64,000 bases of DNA from Bradyrhizobium sp. 186 (GCF_023101685.1 NZ_CP082164.1:8804001-8868000), one strand, 5' to 3'. Counted from the stretch's first letter, positions 30,886-40,287 are shown. Notes: generated by a model from the sequence alone, not told the origin. Numbers and translations: made by a program.

Positions 30886-32479
30886 CCGAACTGTTATGCG
30901 CAAGCTGGAGGCTTTTGAACTCCCTCGAATCGTTAAGCTGAGTGACGGCTTGTTTGGCGCCAGCTTCTCTCTTATGAAGCTGCTGCCCGCCCGGTTCATG
31001 CTAGAGCAAGCTGTGGAGCACGGATTGTTGAAATCAGGAGGGACCATCTGCGAGTCTTCTTCCGGCACTTTCGGTCTTGCGTTGGCTATGCTCGCTGTAC
31101 AGTATGGCTATAAGCTTGTATTGGTGAGCGACTGGTCGCTTGATCGACAACTTCATAAGCGCCTCGTTGAGCTTGGCGCACGTGTGGAGATTGTCGATCG
31201 GCCCGCGAGCAGCGGAGGGCTTCAGCAAGCACGGTTGGATAGGCTAGCTGAATATCTTAAGGAAATACCCGATAGCTATTGGCCCTCGCAGTACTCCAAC
31301 AAAGACAACCCGCTAGCCTACGGGAAGTTTGCCGAAGCGCTAGTCGAACGGTTGGGGAAGATCGACGCCCTGGTTGGACCAGTTGGATCAGGGGGATCGA
31401 TGTGTGGTACAACCAAGTTCCTAAGGCATATTTTTCCCGCCCTGCATGCGATTGCCGTTGATGCTGCAAATTCAATATTGTTTGGACAACCTGCCGGCAA
31501 AAACGTGGTTCTTAGCGGACTAGGTGGCGCAATCGTACCTTACAATGTCGACCATAGACAGTTCGACGAGACTCACTGGCTAACACCCACAGAAATCTTT
31601 CAGGCCACTCACCACTTGCATCAGACCCATGGATTATTTATGGGGCCCACCAGCGGCGCAGCATATAGAGTTGCCGATTGGTGGTCACGCAAGAATCCAG
31701 GCAAGAACGTAGTCGCCATCTTTCCCGACGAGGGGCATCGTTACGTTGAAACAGTCTATGACGAGAACTGGCTCTCGTCCATTCCTGGGTGGCCTACGTC
31801 GATACGCCAAGAGCCAGTGACCGTTGAAACACCGGCCATGGAGTTAACCGGCTGGTCTTCCTATCCCTGGTGCAGGCGAACGCTACGCGAGGTACTCTCC
31901 GCCAAAGACCAGTCCCGCGGCTCCAACTCGGAGAGACAATGTAAGGGGACCTTATCTTTCGACGTAGGGCGCTGCGCGACGCTAAAAGCGTTACCTCATT
32001 TTGATAGCACGATCGTGGCGCATTTAGAGCTCAAGCCTGAACAAGAAGAGTTTGTAGAGCCGTTGGATGCGGTGTTTTCGAAACTGCGAAACAGTTCAAG
32101 TCCTCAACTAGAACATCCGTTTTCGGTTGTGGTCGGAAATGAAGTCGTTGCCTTTTTTATTTTGCGCGAAAAAGCTGCGCTGCCAGAGTGGGCGCCCCCA
32201 GATGTTATCACTTTGCACAATCTTCGCGTAGGCAGATCGTATCAAGGCCAAGGATACGGGAAACTAGCGACCAGACTAGCTGCTCAATGGATTTTGGAAA
32301 ATCGCCCGGGCATCAAGCGTCTAATGCTTGCGGTCAACGTTCGCAACGTAACGGCCATACAGCTATATGTAGAATCGGGGTTTCAAGGTACAGGTGCTGT
32401 TAACTGCGGTCCAGTCGGCCCTCAAAACATTCTGCATATACACTTGGAAGGCCAGATTCAGCGGCATGGATGTCTCTGA
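30878..32479 (+). CDS. PLP beta-replacement enzyme fused to GNAT acetyltransferase
   Basis: A 533-residue two-domain protein. Residues 1-320 form a fold-type II PLP domain of the cysteine synthase/SbnA kind: the likely Schiff-base Lys is K34 in SLMKLLPARFML, SSSGTFG (60-66) corresponds to the substrate-carboxylate loop and GPVGSGGSMCG (167-177) to the phosphate-binding Gly loop. Residues ~365-530 form a GNAT domain with LRVGRSYQGQGYGKLA (449-464), the acetyl-CoA pyrophosphate loop. Start ATG 30878 lies inside the kinase gene with GGAGAG upstream. The N-terminal PLP motifs are diverged from CysK. By context it would use the kinase product as acceptor and acetylate the result. The last few residues come from an adjoining IS3 remnant, so the native stop may be lost. 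Confidence 0.78.
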   Translation: MSNRTVMRKLEAFELPRIVKLSDGLFGASFSLMKLLPARFMLEQAVEHGLLKSGGTICESSSGTFGLALAMLAVQYGYKLVLVSDWSLDRQLHKRLVELGARVEIVDRPASSGGLQQARLDRLAEYLKEIPDSYWPSQYSNKDNPLAYGKFAEALVERLGKIDALVGPVGSGGSMCGTTKFLRHIFPALHAIAVDAANSILFGQPAGKNVVLSGLGGAIVPYNVDHRQFDETHWLTPTEIFQATHHLHQTHGLFMGPTSGAAYRVADWWSRKNPGKNVVAIFPDEGHRYVETVYDENWLSSIPGWPTSIRQEPVTVETPAMELTGWSSYPWCRRTLREVLSAKDQSRGSNSERQCKGTLSFDVGRCATLKALPHFDSTIVAHLELKPEQEEFVEPLDAVFSKLRNSSSPQLEHPFSVVVGNEVVAFFILREKAALPEWAPPDVITLHNLRVGRSYQGQGYGKLATRLAAQWILENRPGIKRLMLAVNVRNVTAIQLYVESGFQGTGAVNCGPVGPQNILHIHLEGQIQRHGCL

Positions 32480-32905
32480 GGCCAAGCGGTTAATGGCGCC
32501 GGAAGAGGAGAACGCGAAGCTGAAGAAGCTCCTGACGGAGCAGTGCCCTTCGCGAGCTTCCTTCGCGCATCTGCGCGCCGTCATGAGCCTGTCGGAACGC
32601 CTGTTCGACCGTTGGCGCGGATCGGAAGATGAGCCGCTATCACTCTAGTCGTCCTCCTGATGCGGAGCTGCGTGGCCGATTGCGCGATCTCGCCGGCGGC
32701 CGCGTTTCGGATACCGCCGGTGTTCGTCTTGCTGCGGCGGGAGGGCAAACCATCGGGAATCAACCGGATCTAACGGCTTTATCGGGAGCAAGGGGTCACC
32801 GTCCACAAGCCAACGAACCCGCCGCAAGGCCGTGGGGACCCGGGCCGCGATCGTGGTGGGAGCTCAGCCCAACGCCTGCTGGTCGCTGGATGTCGTCCAC
32901 GACCG
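32443..32905 (+). pseudogene. IS3-family remnant (OrfA end and OrfB start)
   Basis: The frame WKARFSGMDVSEAKRLMAPEEE, then NAKLKKLLTEQ is the C-terminus of an IS3 OrfA with its leucine-zipper-like helix. Further on, RYHSSRPPDAELRGRLRDLA and fragments of GINRI-LYREQGVTV and PNA-WSLDVVHD type are OrfB, split by frameshifts. The DDE core is absent. Its left junction overlaps the 3' end of the PLP-GNAT gene. Confidence 0.7.
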
Positions 32906-32910
32906 GTGAC

Positions 32911-33160
32911 GTAAGCGTGGCGCCGCGGCCCTTCAGATTGTTTGTGCGCAATCTTGGGAGCACCGCTAGAAGAGTCATCTTCGGCAAGGGTGCTCACAAT
33001 GGACGACCATTCGGACGATATAAGACGACCGTTGTCGCCGCGTATCGAAGTGTATGCTGGCGTAGGTCGAAAGCACTGGCGGGATGATTTGAAGGCACAG
33101 ATTGTCGCGGAAAGCCTCGAGCCAGGCGCGGTTGTAACGGATATCGCACGCCGCCATCCC
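32911..33160 (+). pseudogene. IS66 left end with tnpA fragment
   Basis: GTAAGCG at 32911 matches the IS66 outer terminus seen inverted at 58017-58023. The ATG at 32999 starts MDDHSDDIRRPLSPRIEVYA, and the frame continues through the helix-turn-helix start DLKAQIVAESLEPGAVVTDI before ending at about 33160. It is nearly identical to the longer tnpA at 57576-57935 on the opposite strand. Confidence 0.75.
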
Positions 33161-33162
33161 GG

Positions 33163-33860
33163 TCAAGGCCAGTCAGCTCTGAGAGGCGCAAGCCCGTCTG
33201 GGCCGCGACCAGCAGCAAGGTGTGATCGCGGCGACCAAGCCACGTCGTTCGATCGGGCGCGGCGAGAACCGCCTCGATCTCGGGGCGCGTCAGGAAGTGC
33301 ACCTGTCGCTTGTCATGGCGCTTGCTCGGTATGGCGAGCACGCGCTGGATCAGCGCACTGTGTGCCGGTTCCTCGAAGGACACGAACCTGAAGAAGGATC
33401 TGATGGCCGTCAGACGCAGGTTACGCGTCTTCGCGCTGGCGCCGCGCTTTACCTCGAGATCGGTGAGGAACGCGCCGATGAACGGTGCATCCAGATCGGC
33501 GAGCGTCAGGGCCGATGGGGACTTCCGCAGCCGCACCTGTGCGAACATGAACAGCAGCCGGAACGTGTCCCTGTAGGAGGCGATCGTGTTGCCGCTAACA
33601 TTGCGCTGGCGCATGAGGCGCTCGGTGAAGAAGCGCCCGATCAACGTGGCGACGTTGTAGGCGGGCTTCATGGCGTCACCTCCCATCGCCGATCGAGACG
33701 CCGCGCCGCTTCTTCCATCAACTCGGGGCAGGCCGAGAGATACCAGTAGGTATCGCGCACGCAGGCGTGGCCGAGGTAAGTGGAGAGTACTAGGAGTTGT
33801 TGCTCGACGTCCTTGCCTTCGCGATACCAGTCGAGCAGCGTCCGGATCCGCCACTCCATC
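33163..33860 (-). pseudogene. RIT tyrosine recombinase fragments (RitB end, RitC start)
   Basis: On the minus strand, 33860-33675 encodes the C-terminus of one tyrosine recombinase (LSTYLGHACVRDTYWYLSACP, with the catalytic Tyr context). Its stop overlaps the next ATG at 33671, which opens MKPAYNVATLIGRFFTERLM and runs through IASYRDTFRLLFMFAQVRLR to GLRLSELTGLDRD. The second gene is cut near 33165 by the IS66 end. The block matches 48114-48660 almost base for base, with a small indel near 33520. Confidence 0.8.
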
Positions 33861-33954
33861 CCCTCCCACCCACCCTCCGGGTGGAAAGGCGCCCGGCGCC
33901 ACCGATAGTTCCATGACCGCTCCTCCACCGCAAAGTTATCTTTTGCGTTCAGGG

Positions 33955-34185
33955 AGCCATCTCGCCCTTGCTCAGCAACCTGTATCTCAATGAGGTGGAC
34001 AAGACGCTGGAGCGGGCGCGGGAAATCACGCGAAATGGCAAGTACACCTACATCGAATATGCGAGGTTCGCTGACGATCTGGTGATCTTGATCGACGCCT
34101 ACAAACGTCATGACTGGCTGATCAGGGCTATGGACAAGCGGCTTCGGGAGGAGTTCGGCAAGCTGCAGGTTGAAATCGTGATGAA
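33955..34185 (+). pseudogene. Group II intron reverse transcriptase fragment
   Basis: The frame SNLYLNEVDKTLERAREIT, YTYIEYARFADDLVIL and KRLREEFGKLQVE is the catalytic palm of a group II intron RT (FADD at the active site). Only about 75 residues remain, fused to RIT debris on the left. It is a different RT subgroup from the one starting at 34944. Confidence 0.7.
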
Positions 34186-34194
34186 AAGAGTCGC

Positions 34195-36350
34195 ACAGTG
34201 GACCTTGAGCGCGGTGAGTGCTTCGGGTTACAGAGTGCGACGCGACGGGCCGAAAGTTGCCCCAGCAGGATAGGTCCCATAAGCGTTGGCGTGAAGCAAA
34301 TGGGGGCGCGCAGTGCGGGAAATCCGCACGCTGCGTGCGACGTGGAGGGGACTGGAAACGTGGCGCGGTCGAAAGGTCTGCCGGCGCGCCAGTCCTCGAC
34401 CCTACTGATGAGCGTTGCGCCTTGCAAGCGCGTTGAAGTCTGCCGTCTGCGATGACGGCCGCGGCAAAGCCTAGCGAGCCGCCGCGAACCGAGTCTTGCG
34501 TGGCGTCCGGTAACGGCCGTTGCGAAGCGTAGACAGGGAGGTTGTAGGCCGGAACGACAGTGAACGGGAACAAAAACCCGAAATCGAACGTGATCGGAGT
34601 AGCCGACCCTGTCGCTCAAAGGGGAAGGCGGAACCGCAGGTTGCGACAACGCGAGCGGTCTGAGGTGCTCCCGGGATTCGTACCGCCAGCATGCAACCAA
34701 AGGAAGCAACGCAAACAAGGGAGATCCATCCGGTTCAAACGCAAGCTTGTAGGACCTGCCAAGCCGAAGAGGTGAGAAGGGTCTGATGACCGGGTGGAAG
34801 TCAGACTGACTGATAGTACTCCGAGGACGGGAGAGCCGGCCAGATGGGGGAAGCGGTCAGCGGTAGTTGAATTGTTCTCGGGCGACATGGGCTCCATTCA
34901 ACGGGAGTTACGACCTTCTATTCAAAGAGAAGATCAGCTGACCATGGAAACGAAACTTGAACAGATAGCAGTGAAAGCTCGAAGGGAGCCAAATCTCCGC
35001 TTCACTTCGCTGACCCATCACATCACGTGCGACCGGGTGCTGGAGAATCTATCAAAGATTCCGAAGCGATCCGCCGCCGGGGTGGATGGTCAGACGGTGG
35101 AGGCGGCGAAGGAGAGCTTCAAGGACTGGATAGGGCCGATGCTCCAATCCATCCACCGCCAGGGATATCGCGCGCCGAACATTCGGCGGGTCTATATCCC
35201 CAAGCCTGGCAAGACGGAGAAGCGCCCCCTCGGGGTTCCAACTGTCTCTGACCGGGCGCTCCAACGCACCACGGCTGAGGTGCTGTCCGCTATTTACGAG
35301 CAGGACTTCTTGCCCTGCTCGTTCGGCGGCAGGCCAAAGCTCAGCGCCCATCACGCCTTGGCGACCCTCAATGTAGGTCATCGCCGGCGGCATGATCAGC
35401 TGGGTGTTGGAGGCGGGTTTGAAGAACTTCTTCGGGAGTCTCGATCATGATTGGGTCCTCCGGTTTGTCGAACGTCGAGTCGGTGATCCGCGCCTGATCA
35501 GCTTGATCCGGCGCTGGTTGAAAGCGGGTGTCTTGGAAGACGGAGCGGTGCATCCGAGCGAACAAGGAACGCCACAAGGCGGTCGATCAGTGTGCTTTTG
35601 AGCAACCTCTACATTACGTTCTCGACCTCTGGTTCGAACGCGTGGTGAAGGGCCGGTTGCGGGGCGAAGCCCGACTGGTGCGCTATATCGACGACTTTGT
35701 GATCTGGTTCCAATATCGATCGGACGCCATCCGCGTACACGAGGCCTTGCGTCTTGGGTTGGGGAAGTTCAGCCTCACTCTAGAGCGACCAAGACCAAGT
35801 TGGTCGAGTTCGGTCGGTCGCGCAAAGACACGCGGGCAAACGCGGCAGAAACCGCCCGGAAACAATCTACTTTCTGGGCCCGACGCTCCATTGCACGCGG
35901 AACCAAAAAGGCAACTTCAAGGTTGGGATGCGTACCGAGAAATCTCGGCTAAAGCGCAGCCTCCTGTCTCTGCAAGAGCTGATGCGGCGAATACGGCATT
36001 ATAAAATCAGTGATCAGGCCGGTGAAATCAACATCGTCCTGCGCGGCCACTATGGCTATTACGGTGTCGCCGGAAATCTCCGGAGTCTCGTAAAAGTTTA
36101 TCGGGCCGTGGAGCGTTACTGGCGCAAAATGCTGTGCAGCGGCAGCTGGGCAGGCCGAAGCCTCACTTGGGACGCCTTCAACCAAATCAAAGAACGGACG
36201 CCGTTGCTGACCCCCAAACTGCGTCTCCCTTATCGGGAGCTGCAGGCACTGGCAGTGCTGTGAACCAACTGCCGAAGTGCGTGGTGCGGTAAAACCCGCA
36301 CGCCACGTTCTGTGGGAACCGGGGGCGGCGACCGCCTCCGGTGACCCGGT
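34195..36350 (+). mobile_element. Group II intron, degenerate, with domain V/VI-like 3' end
   Basis: A structured non-coding 5' part (34195-34940, several GTGCGAC starts and short stems) precedes an RT gene. After the RT, 36255-36350 contains GTGCGTGGTGCGGTAAAACC pairing with CGCACGCCACG, a domain V-like hairpin with an AAA internal loop, then a second helix resembling domain VI. The exact 5' splice boundary was not resolved and may be confused with an older intron fragment. Confidence 0.5.
34944..36263 (+). pseudogene. Group II intron reverse transcriptase/maturase, frameshifted
   Basis: The ATG at 34944 opens METKLEQIAVKARREPN and runs through RSAAGVDGQTVEAAKE, GYRAPNIRRVYIPKPG and RPLGVPTVSDRALQ. 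A frameshift near 35,380 moves to GLKNFFGSLDHDWVLRFVE, another near 35,590 to LLSNLYI. The last frame (from 35,928) carries the maturase-like end, including YKISDQAGEINIVLRGHYGY then YG-VAGN. The RT YADD region is damaged. Not a functional protein, so mobility would need help in trans. Confidence 0.75.
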
Positions 36351-36689
36351 GGAAGAGGACGGAACGCCAACAAGCGCATCACCGCGCCTCTCCTCGACTT
36401 TACTGCGCGAGGAGCCAAGAACGACGCGGCGCGAAGCGGTCATCCGCCTCAATATGCGGTTCGTCCCAATCAAGAGTGTCGAGAACCAAGGCTTCTTGAT
36501 CCGCGATCTCCATCAGGGCCAGCGGCCATGGCATCGGTCGCACCAACAGGCCGTATACATGAACGCACCCGATCGTTATCGAGATCCCTTGCATGCGCGG
36601 GGCCGCGTATACATGAAGCTCTCGACGAAGGCATTCTGCCTGGGCTTACCCGGCGCGATGTAGTGCTATACGACGCAGCCTGATCGGCC
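36351..36689. other. Mixed IS debris
   Basis: A short frame near 36430-36490 reads RLNMRFVPIKSVENQ, resembling the N-terminal region of IS1111-type transposases (MRFVPVKTAEQQ in the copy at 26749). Nothing else is identifiable. Confidence 0.4.
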
Positions 36690-36993
36690 GGCAATCCGAA
36701 GATGTGGTCAACGACAAAGGCAGCGAGCTCACCAGCAACGCCAGCCGGTCCAGTTCCCGCGCCACCCGAGTGCCTGAGAGTGAGCTGTCGGCCACCGGCG
36801 CCAAACACTCGCGGGTGCAGTAGTCGACCATGGTCAGAACACGGAAGCGGCGGCCGTCAATGAGCTGATCCGACACGAAGTCGGGCGACCAGCGCTCGTT
36901 GGGTGCCATCGGCACCATCATCGGTGCTCTGGTCCCAATTGCCCGCTTGCAACCGCCGCGGCGGGGTACTGCGCGACCTGAATGCTTCGTCAC
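36690..36993 (-). pseudogene. IS3-family OrfB fragment
   Basis: The frame RAIGTRAPMMVPMAPNERWS, PDFVSDQLIDGRRFRVLTMV and SLSGTRVARELDRLALL covers the first acidic residue region of an IS3 OrfB integrase core. The rest is missing; the homology breaks off near 36700. Confidence 0.75.
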
Positions 36994-37311
36994 ACTCTGA
37001 TCATGCGAGAGTCGTCCATTTGAAGCTTACCCGTGCAGAAGTTGTGGACCCATCGGACTTTCGAAGTAGATCTTACCCGAAGGGGAGCGCACTCTCGATC
37101 GTCACCCGCGATAGATGTTGGCCTCTTTTGTCCTGCGTGAAAAGCTCGCGCGCGGATGGGCGAGAGTACCTTGCATAGCCCTCGCATGAGCCCGGCATAC
37201 AAATGGATTGTAAGGCAGCAATTTGACTTGCCGCTCAAGGGGGCTTGGCGAACCGACCGCCGCGTCGATCGCCTCGTGCTGGCATCGACATCAAGCTTTT
37301 CTGACGTCGAC
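36994..37311. other. Intergenic upstream of tandem NifA sites
   Basis: About 320 bp with no supported ORF. Base composition drops towards AT before the promoter region of the MATE gene. Confidence 0.4.
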
Positions 37312-37327
37312 TGTTGGATTTGCGACA
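37312..37327 (+). promoter_or_regulatory. NifA upstream activator sequence 1
   Basis: A perfect TGT-N10-ACA. It lies 19 bp, about two helical turns, from a second identical-type site, placing both on one DNA face. Centre about -97 relative to the start predicted from the -24/-12-like element at 37391. Confidence 0.7.
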
Positions 37328-37330
37328 TCC

Positions 37331-37346
37331 TGTTGGACCCATGACA
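37331..37346 (+). promoter_or_regulatory. NifA upstream activator sequence 2
   Basis: A second perfect TGT-N10-ACA, centre about -78. The first four spacer-side bases (TGTTGGA) are shared with site 1, so the pair may have arisen by a short tandem duplication. Confidence 0.7.
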
Positions 37347-37390
37347 TGTCCGCCCAGCAAAATAGCGTTCCGCCATTGAGCTCTCGGAGT

Positions 37391-37406
37391 TGGCACGAAC
37401 CTTGAA
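37391..37406 (+). promoter_or_regulatory. Candidate sigma-54 -24/-12 promoter for MATE gene
   Basis: TGGCACG-AACC-TTGAA has a perfect -24 half and correct spacing; the -12 half reads TTGA instead of TTGC. It predicts a start near 37416 and a leader of about 245 bases containing two very short ORFs (37446 and 37510). The tandem activator sites upstream strengthen the call. Confidence 0.55.
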
Positions 37407-37660
37407 GGGTGTCATCCAGCATCTTCTGATGAAGGACGCGCAGTGATGGCTCACAAGATGATCGTCTCTCAGTCCGTTTGTAGGTAGCACGCGCGAATTC
37501 GGGGGCGTATGCATCTCATTGGCACGCGGTATCCGTGACGCGCTGCTAGGCAGATCTGCGCGCTTGGTCCGCATCTGCTGTCCATCGTTAATTTCCGTAC
37601 GGAGGAGGATCGCTTACGTGAAACGGGAGGTATTTAGTTCGCCGAGACAAACGGGCCAGC

Positions 37661-39082
37661 ATGAGTTTCATGAAGAAAGATAACCAGAACAATGCCGGTG
37701 TTGGCTTCGCGGCACGAACTGACGAGACCGAGGCACGAAATCAGTTTGCTGTCGAGCTCAGCGAAACCACGAAATTAGTATTGCCTATGGTGCTGACGCA
37801 GGTTGGTCAGATCGCGATGATGACGACTGACCTTGCCTTCATCGGGCGCATCGATGCTGAGGCGGTCGCCGCGGCAGCGCTTGCCAGCAGGGTCTATCTC
37901 ATTAGCTTCACCGTGAGCGTCGGGCTGCTAGGGGCGATCGTACCGTTAGCGGCGCAGGCTTTCGCAGCTGATAATCTAGTCGTGGTGCGGCGCGCGCTGC
38001 GCATGGGGCTTTGGGCAGCGCTGATGCTATCGTTCCCGATCGTGGCGCTTTCGCTGCGCGGAGAGCAAATACTGCTCCTTCTCGGTCAGGTGCCCGACAC
38101 GGCGCGGCTGGCCCAGCAATACTTATTCGGACTGGCCTGGGGCGTCGCCCCGGCACTATCGTTTCTGGCCATCCGCAGTTTCATGATCGCAGTGAATCGA
38201 CCGGAGCCGGTCTTATGTATCACACTTGCGGCGATTCCCCTGAACGCCTTACTGGCTTATCTGTTGATCTATGGAAAGCTCGGCCTGCCAAGGCTGGAGC
38301 TGTTCGGAGCTGGTCTTGCGACCACGCTCGTAAACTGTGCGACGTTCTTGGCCGCCTTGTGGTGCGCCCTGATGCATCGTCCTTTCCGTGACTATCAGGC
38401 GTTTGTGCATCTCTGGCGCTTCGATTGGCCCATGATGCGGCAGTTGATCGCCATCGGGACGCCAGTCTCAATCGCCTCCTTGATGAGTTCCGGGCTAACT
38501 TCGGCCGCTACGATGCTCGCGGGCATGATCAGCACCAGTGTACTCGCCGCGCATCAGATCGCCGTCCAGGTTGCCGGGACCTTGTTCACGATCCCTTTCG
38601 GCGTCAGTATGGCGGCGGCCGTGCGTGTCGGCCATGCGGTCGGTCGCAAGGACGGTCCGGGCGTTAAACGGGCAGGTCTGGTCGCGATGCTGTTCGGTAT
38701 CGTAATTACCGCGATACTAACGCTTGCAACAATTGCCGCTCGCTTTGAGATCGCGGAGGTGTTCTTGGGGGGATCTGTGTTCCGTAGCGATGCAACGGTC
38801 GGACTCGCTGCAAAGCTCGTTTTGGTCGGAGCCGGTTTCTTTATGACCGATGCCGTCCAGAGTATTGCGGTGGGCAGCCTGAGCGGACTGAAGGATACCC
38901 GGGTGCCGCTTCTGTTCGCCGGCATCGCTTATTGGCTGATCGGCTTTTCGCTCAGCTACGTGCTAAGTTTGAAGATAGGCCTTGGCGCCGTTGGTATCTG
39001 GATTGGGTTATCAATCGGGAAGGCTGTCTATGCCGGGCTTCTGGTCCTGCGCTTTGAGCTGCTGGCGAGCAGATTTGTTTGA
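37661..39082 (+). CDS. MATE-family efflux transporter (NorM-like)
   Basis: A 473-residue inner-membrane antiporter of the MATE family, which exports small organic cations and other amphipathic compounds in exchange for H+ or Na+. About twelve hydrophobic segments are visible in two homologous halves; early conserved features include LVLPMVLTQVGQIAMMTTDL near residue 38 and, at the second-half start, IGTPVSIASLMSSGL near residue 265. The start ATG 37661 (MSFMKKDNQ) has only a weak CGGG ribosome site, and ATG 37670 is an alternative. The gene is intact and downstream of two NifA-type sites, pointing to export during symbiotic nitrogen fixation. The exported compound is unknown; the product of the kinase/PLP-GNAT pair is a candidate by shared regulation. 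Confidence 0.88.
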   Translation: MSFMKKDNQNNAGVGFAARTDETEARNQFAVELSETTKLVLPMVLTQVGQIAMMTTDLAFIGRIDAEAVAAAALASRVYLISFTVSVGLLGAIVPLAAQAFAADNLVVVRRALRMGLWAALMLSFPIVALSLRGEQILLLLGQVPDTARLAQQYLFGLAWGVAPALSFLAIRSFMIAVNRPEPVLCITLAAIPLNALLAYLLIYGKLGLPRLELFGAGLATTLVNCATFLAALWCALMHRPFRDYQAFVHLWRFDWPMMRQLIAIGTPVSIASLMSSGLTSAATMLAGMISTSVLAAHQIAVQVAGTLFTIPFGVSMAAAVRVGHAVGRKDGPGVKRAGLVAMLFGIVITAILTLATIAARFEIAEVFLGGSVFRSDATVGLAAKLVLVGAGFFMTDAVQSIAVGSLSGLKDTRVPLLFAGIAYWLIGFSLSYVLSLKIGLGAVGIWIGLSIGKAVYAGLLVLRFELLASRFV

Positions 39083-39355
39083 GCCGATTATTCGCCCGCG
39101 GACAGCTCGTCGAGCTCTACGCGGCGCGTCCCTTCCAGGATGAGTTCGCTGGCCACGGCACGTGGCGATGCCAGACTTGGCCGAGGGTCTCTTCAGCTGG
39201 ATCCAAGATGCGATATGAAGCCCAACTGACCTCGATGAGAGGTGGTGATCTTCCGGCACTCACGTGCCTCGTCTAGCTCTCGAAGGTATGCGCGCCTTTG
39301 ATCGTCTGAAGCCGTATGCGCAACGATCTAGTTCTGCTTCAACAGGGGAAATCTC
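39083..39355. other. Intergenic after MATE gene
   Basis: About 270 bp; no terminator hairpin with a T tract was identified and no gene is supported. Confidence 0.4.
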
Positions 39356-39745
39356 ATGAGCAGACGCGATTCCGGAAACTGTTTATTTTCCGGCTTGATC
39401 CGGCGCTCACTGCTGCAGTCGATCGCTGACTTACTTTGCGTACCATTTGTGGCCGAAGCTACTAGCGCCTGGGCGCAGGAAAAGCTCGCGGGGGCTGGCG
39501 CAGTCGTCGCTTTCAGCTGGGGTGGCTCTCATGCCGGCGGCGTTCGGCAATATGTCTATGAGCTGCTTACGAAGTCGACGGGAAAAATAATCGTGAGTGT
39601 AACTGCAGGGCTCATTGCGCGAGCCATTCTGGGCTTTGCTCCACCTCTCGTCGTATCCGAATATGGGATAGATGAGATTGTTGAACTAGCCTACCGAGTG
39701 ACGAAGCAAGTGATGGACGAGCTTGCGAAAGAGTCCGCGGCTTGA
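39356..39745 (+). pseudogene. Truncated paralogue of the PotD-like solute-binding protein
   Basis: The ATG at 39356 follows AGGGGAAA. The first ~75 residues align with the protein at 11415-12554: RRSLLQSIADLLCVPFVAEA, TSAWAQEKLAGAG and SWGGSHAGGVRQYVYELLTK. After about residue 85 the sequence is unrelated (ending VTKQVMDELAKESAA). A signal peptide plus about 50 mature residues cannot bind ligand like the full protein. It is a remnant with a replaced tail, although the ORF is open and could be expressed. Confidence 0.75.
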
Positions 39746-39885
39746 ACAGGCGGGCTCGTCAATCGACCTGCCTTCGCGAGATTTGTCGTAGCCGGAACGA
39801 ATGCGACCTTATCCAGCAGTGAGTTCGCTCCTGGCGTTTGGATTGCCCGGTTGGGCGGTGGAGACGGAAGCTGCGGAGCTGCTGA

Positions 39886-39978
39886 TTCCGATGATCTCGC
39901 CCGAGTGTACCGATTTGATCTCGCCCGGGATTCCGAGATGATCTCGCCCACCGTTCCGATTTGATGTCGCCCGGGCGC
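39886..39978. repeat. IS21-type sub-terminal repeats
   Basis: Four imperfect direct copies of a unit like CCGATTTGATCTCGCCCG lie at roughly 39888, 39910, 39933 and 39956, spaced 22-24 bp. Multiple repeats at the ends are characteristic of IS21, where they bind the transposase. Confidence 0.6.
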
Positions 39979-40138
39979 GAGGCTTTCTGGTTGGTGGTTC
40001 TGGCATCAGCGACGCCGCGTGGTCAATCTTGAATCGCGACATGAAGGGACGATTTTTCTGCTACTGTTCCTGCTGTGGGCATGTGGGCAACGCCCTTGCG
40101 TTGTCCAAGCGCAGCGGCATGTCCACAGCGCCACTTGC

Positions 40139-40252
40139 TCAGGCCTTTCGGCTGGGTTTGCGGGTTCGCCGCATGCTCTCGCCGTTCAGATCGATCCGGT
40201 GGGCGTTATGGACCAGGCGGTCGAGGACGGCGGCGGCGTAGGTGGGGTCACC
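40139..40252 (-). pseudogene. istB: IstB C-terminal fragment (IS21)
   Basis: The minus strand reads [20 protein letters not shown] and GESMRRTRK before a TGA at 40139. This is the last block of an IstB ATPase. With the adjacent terminal repeats it marks one end of an otherwise lost IS21 element. Confidence 0.7.
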
Positions 40253-40287
40253 GAACACGTCAGAGTACCCCTATTCTCGAGCGGCTC

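Noticed and set aside
37520..37536. Second TGGCACG before the MATE gene
   Set aside because: At the -12 position it has CC, and the element at 37391 fits better with the tandem activator sites.
39886..39978. CRISPR-like short repeats
   Set aside because: Only four imperfect repeats at 22-24 bp spacing without unique spacers of CRISPR length, next to an IstB fragment; IS21 terminal repeats explain them.
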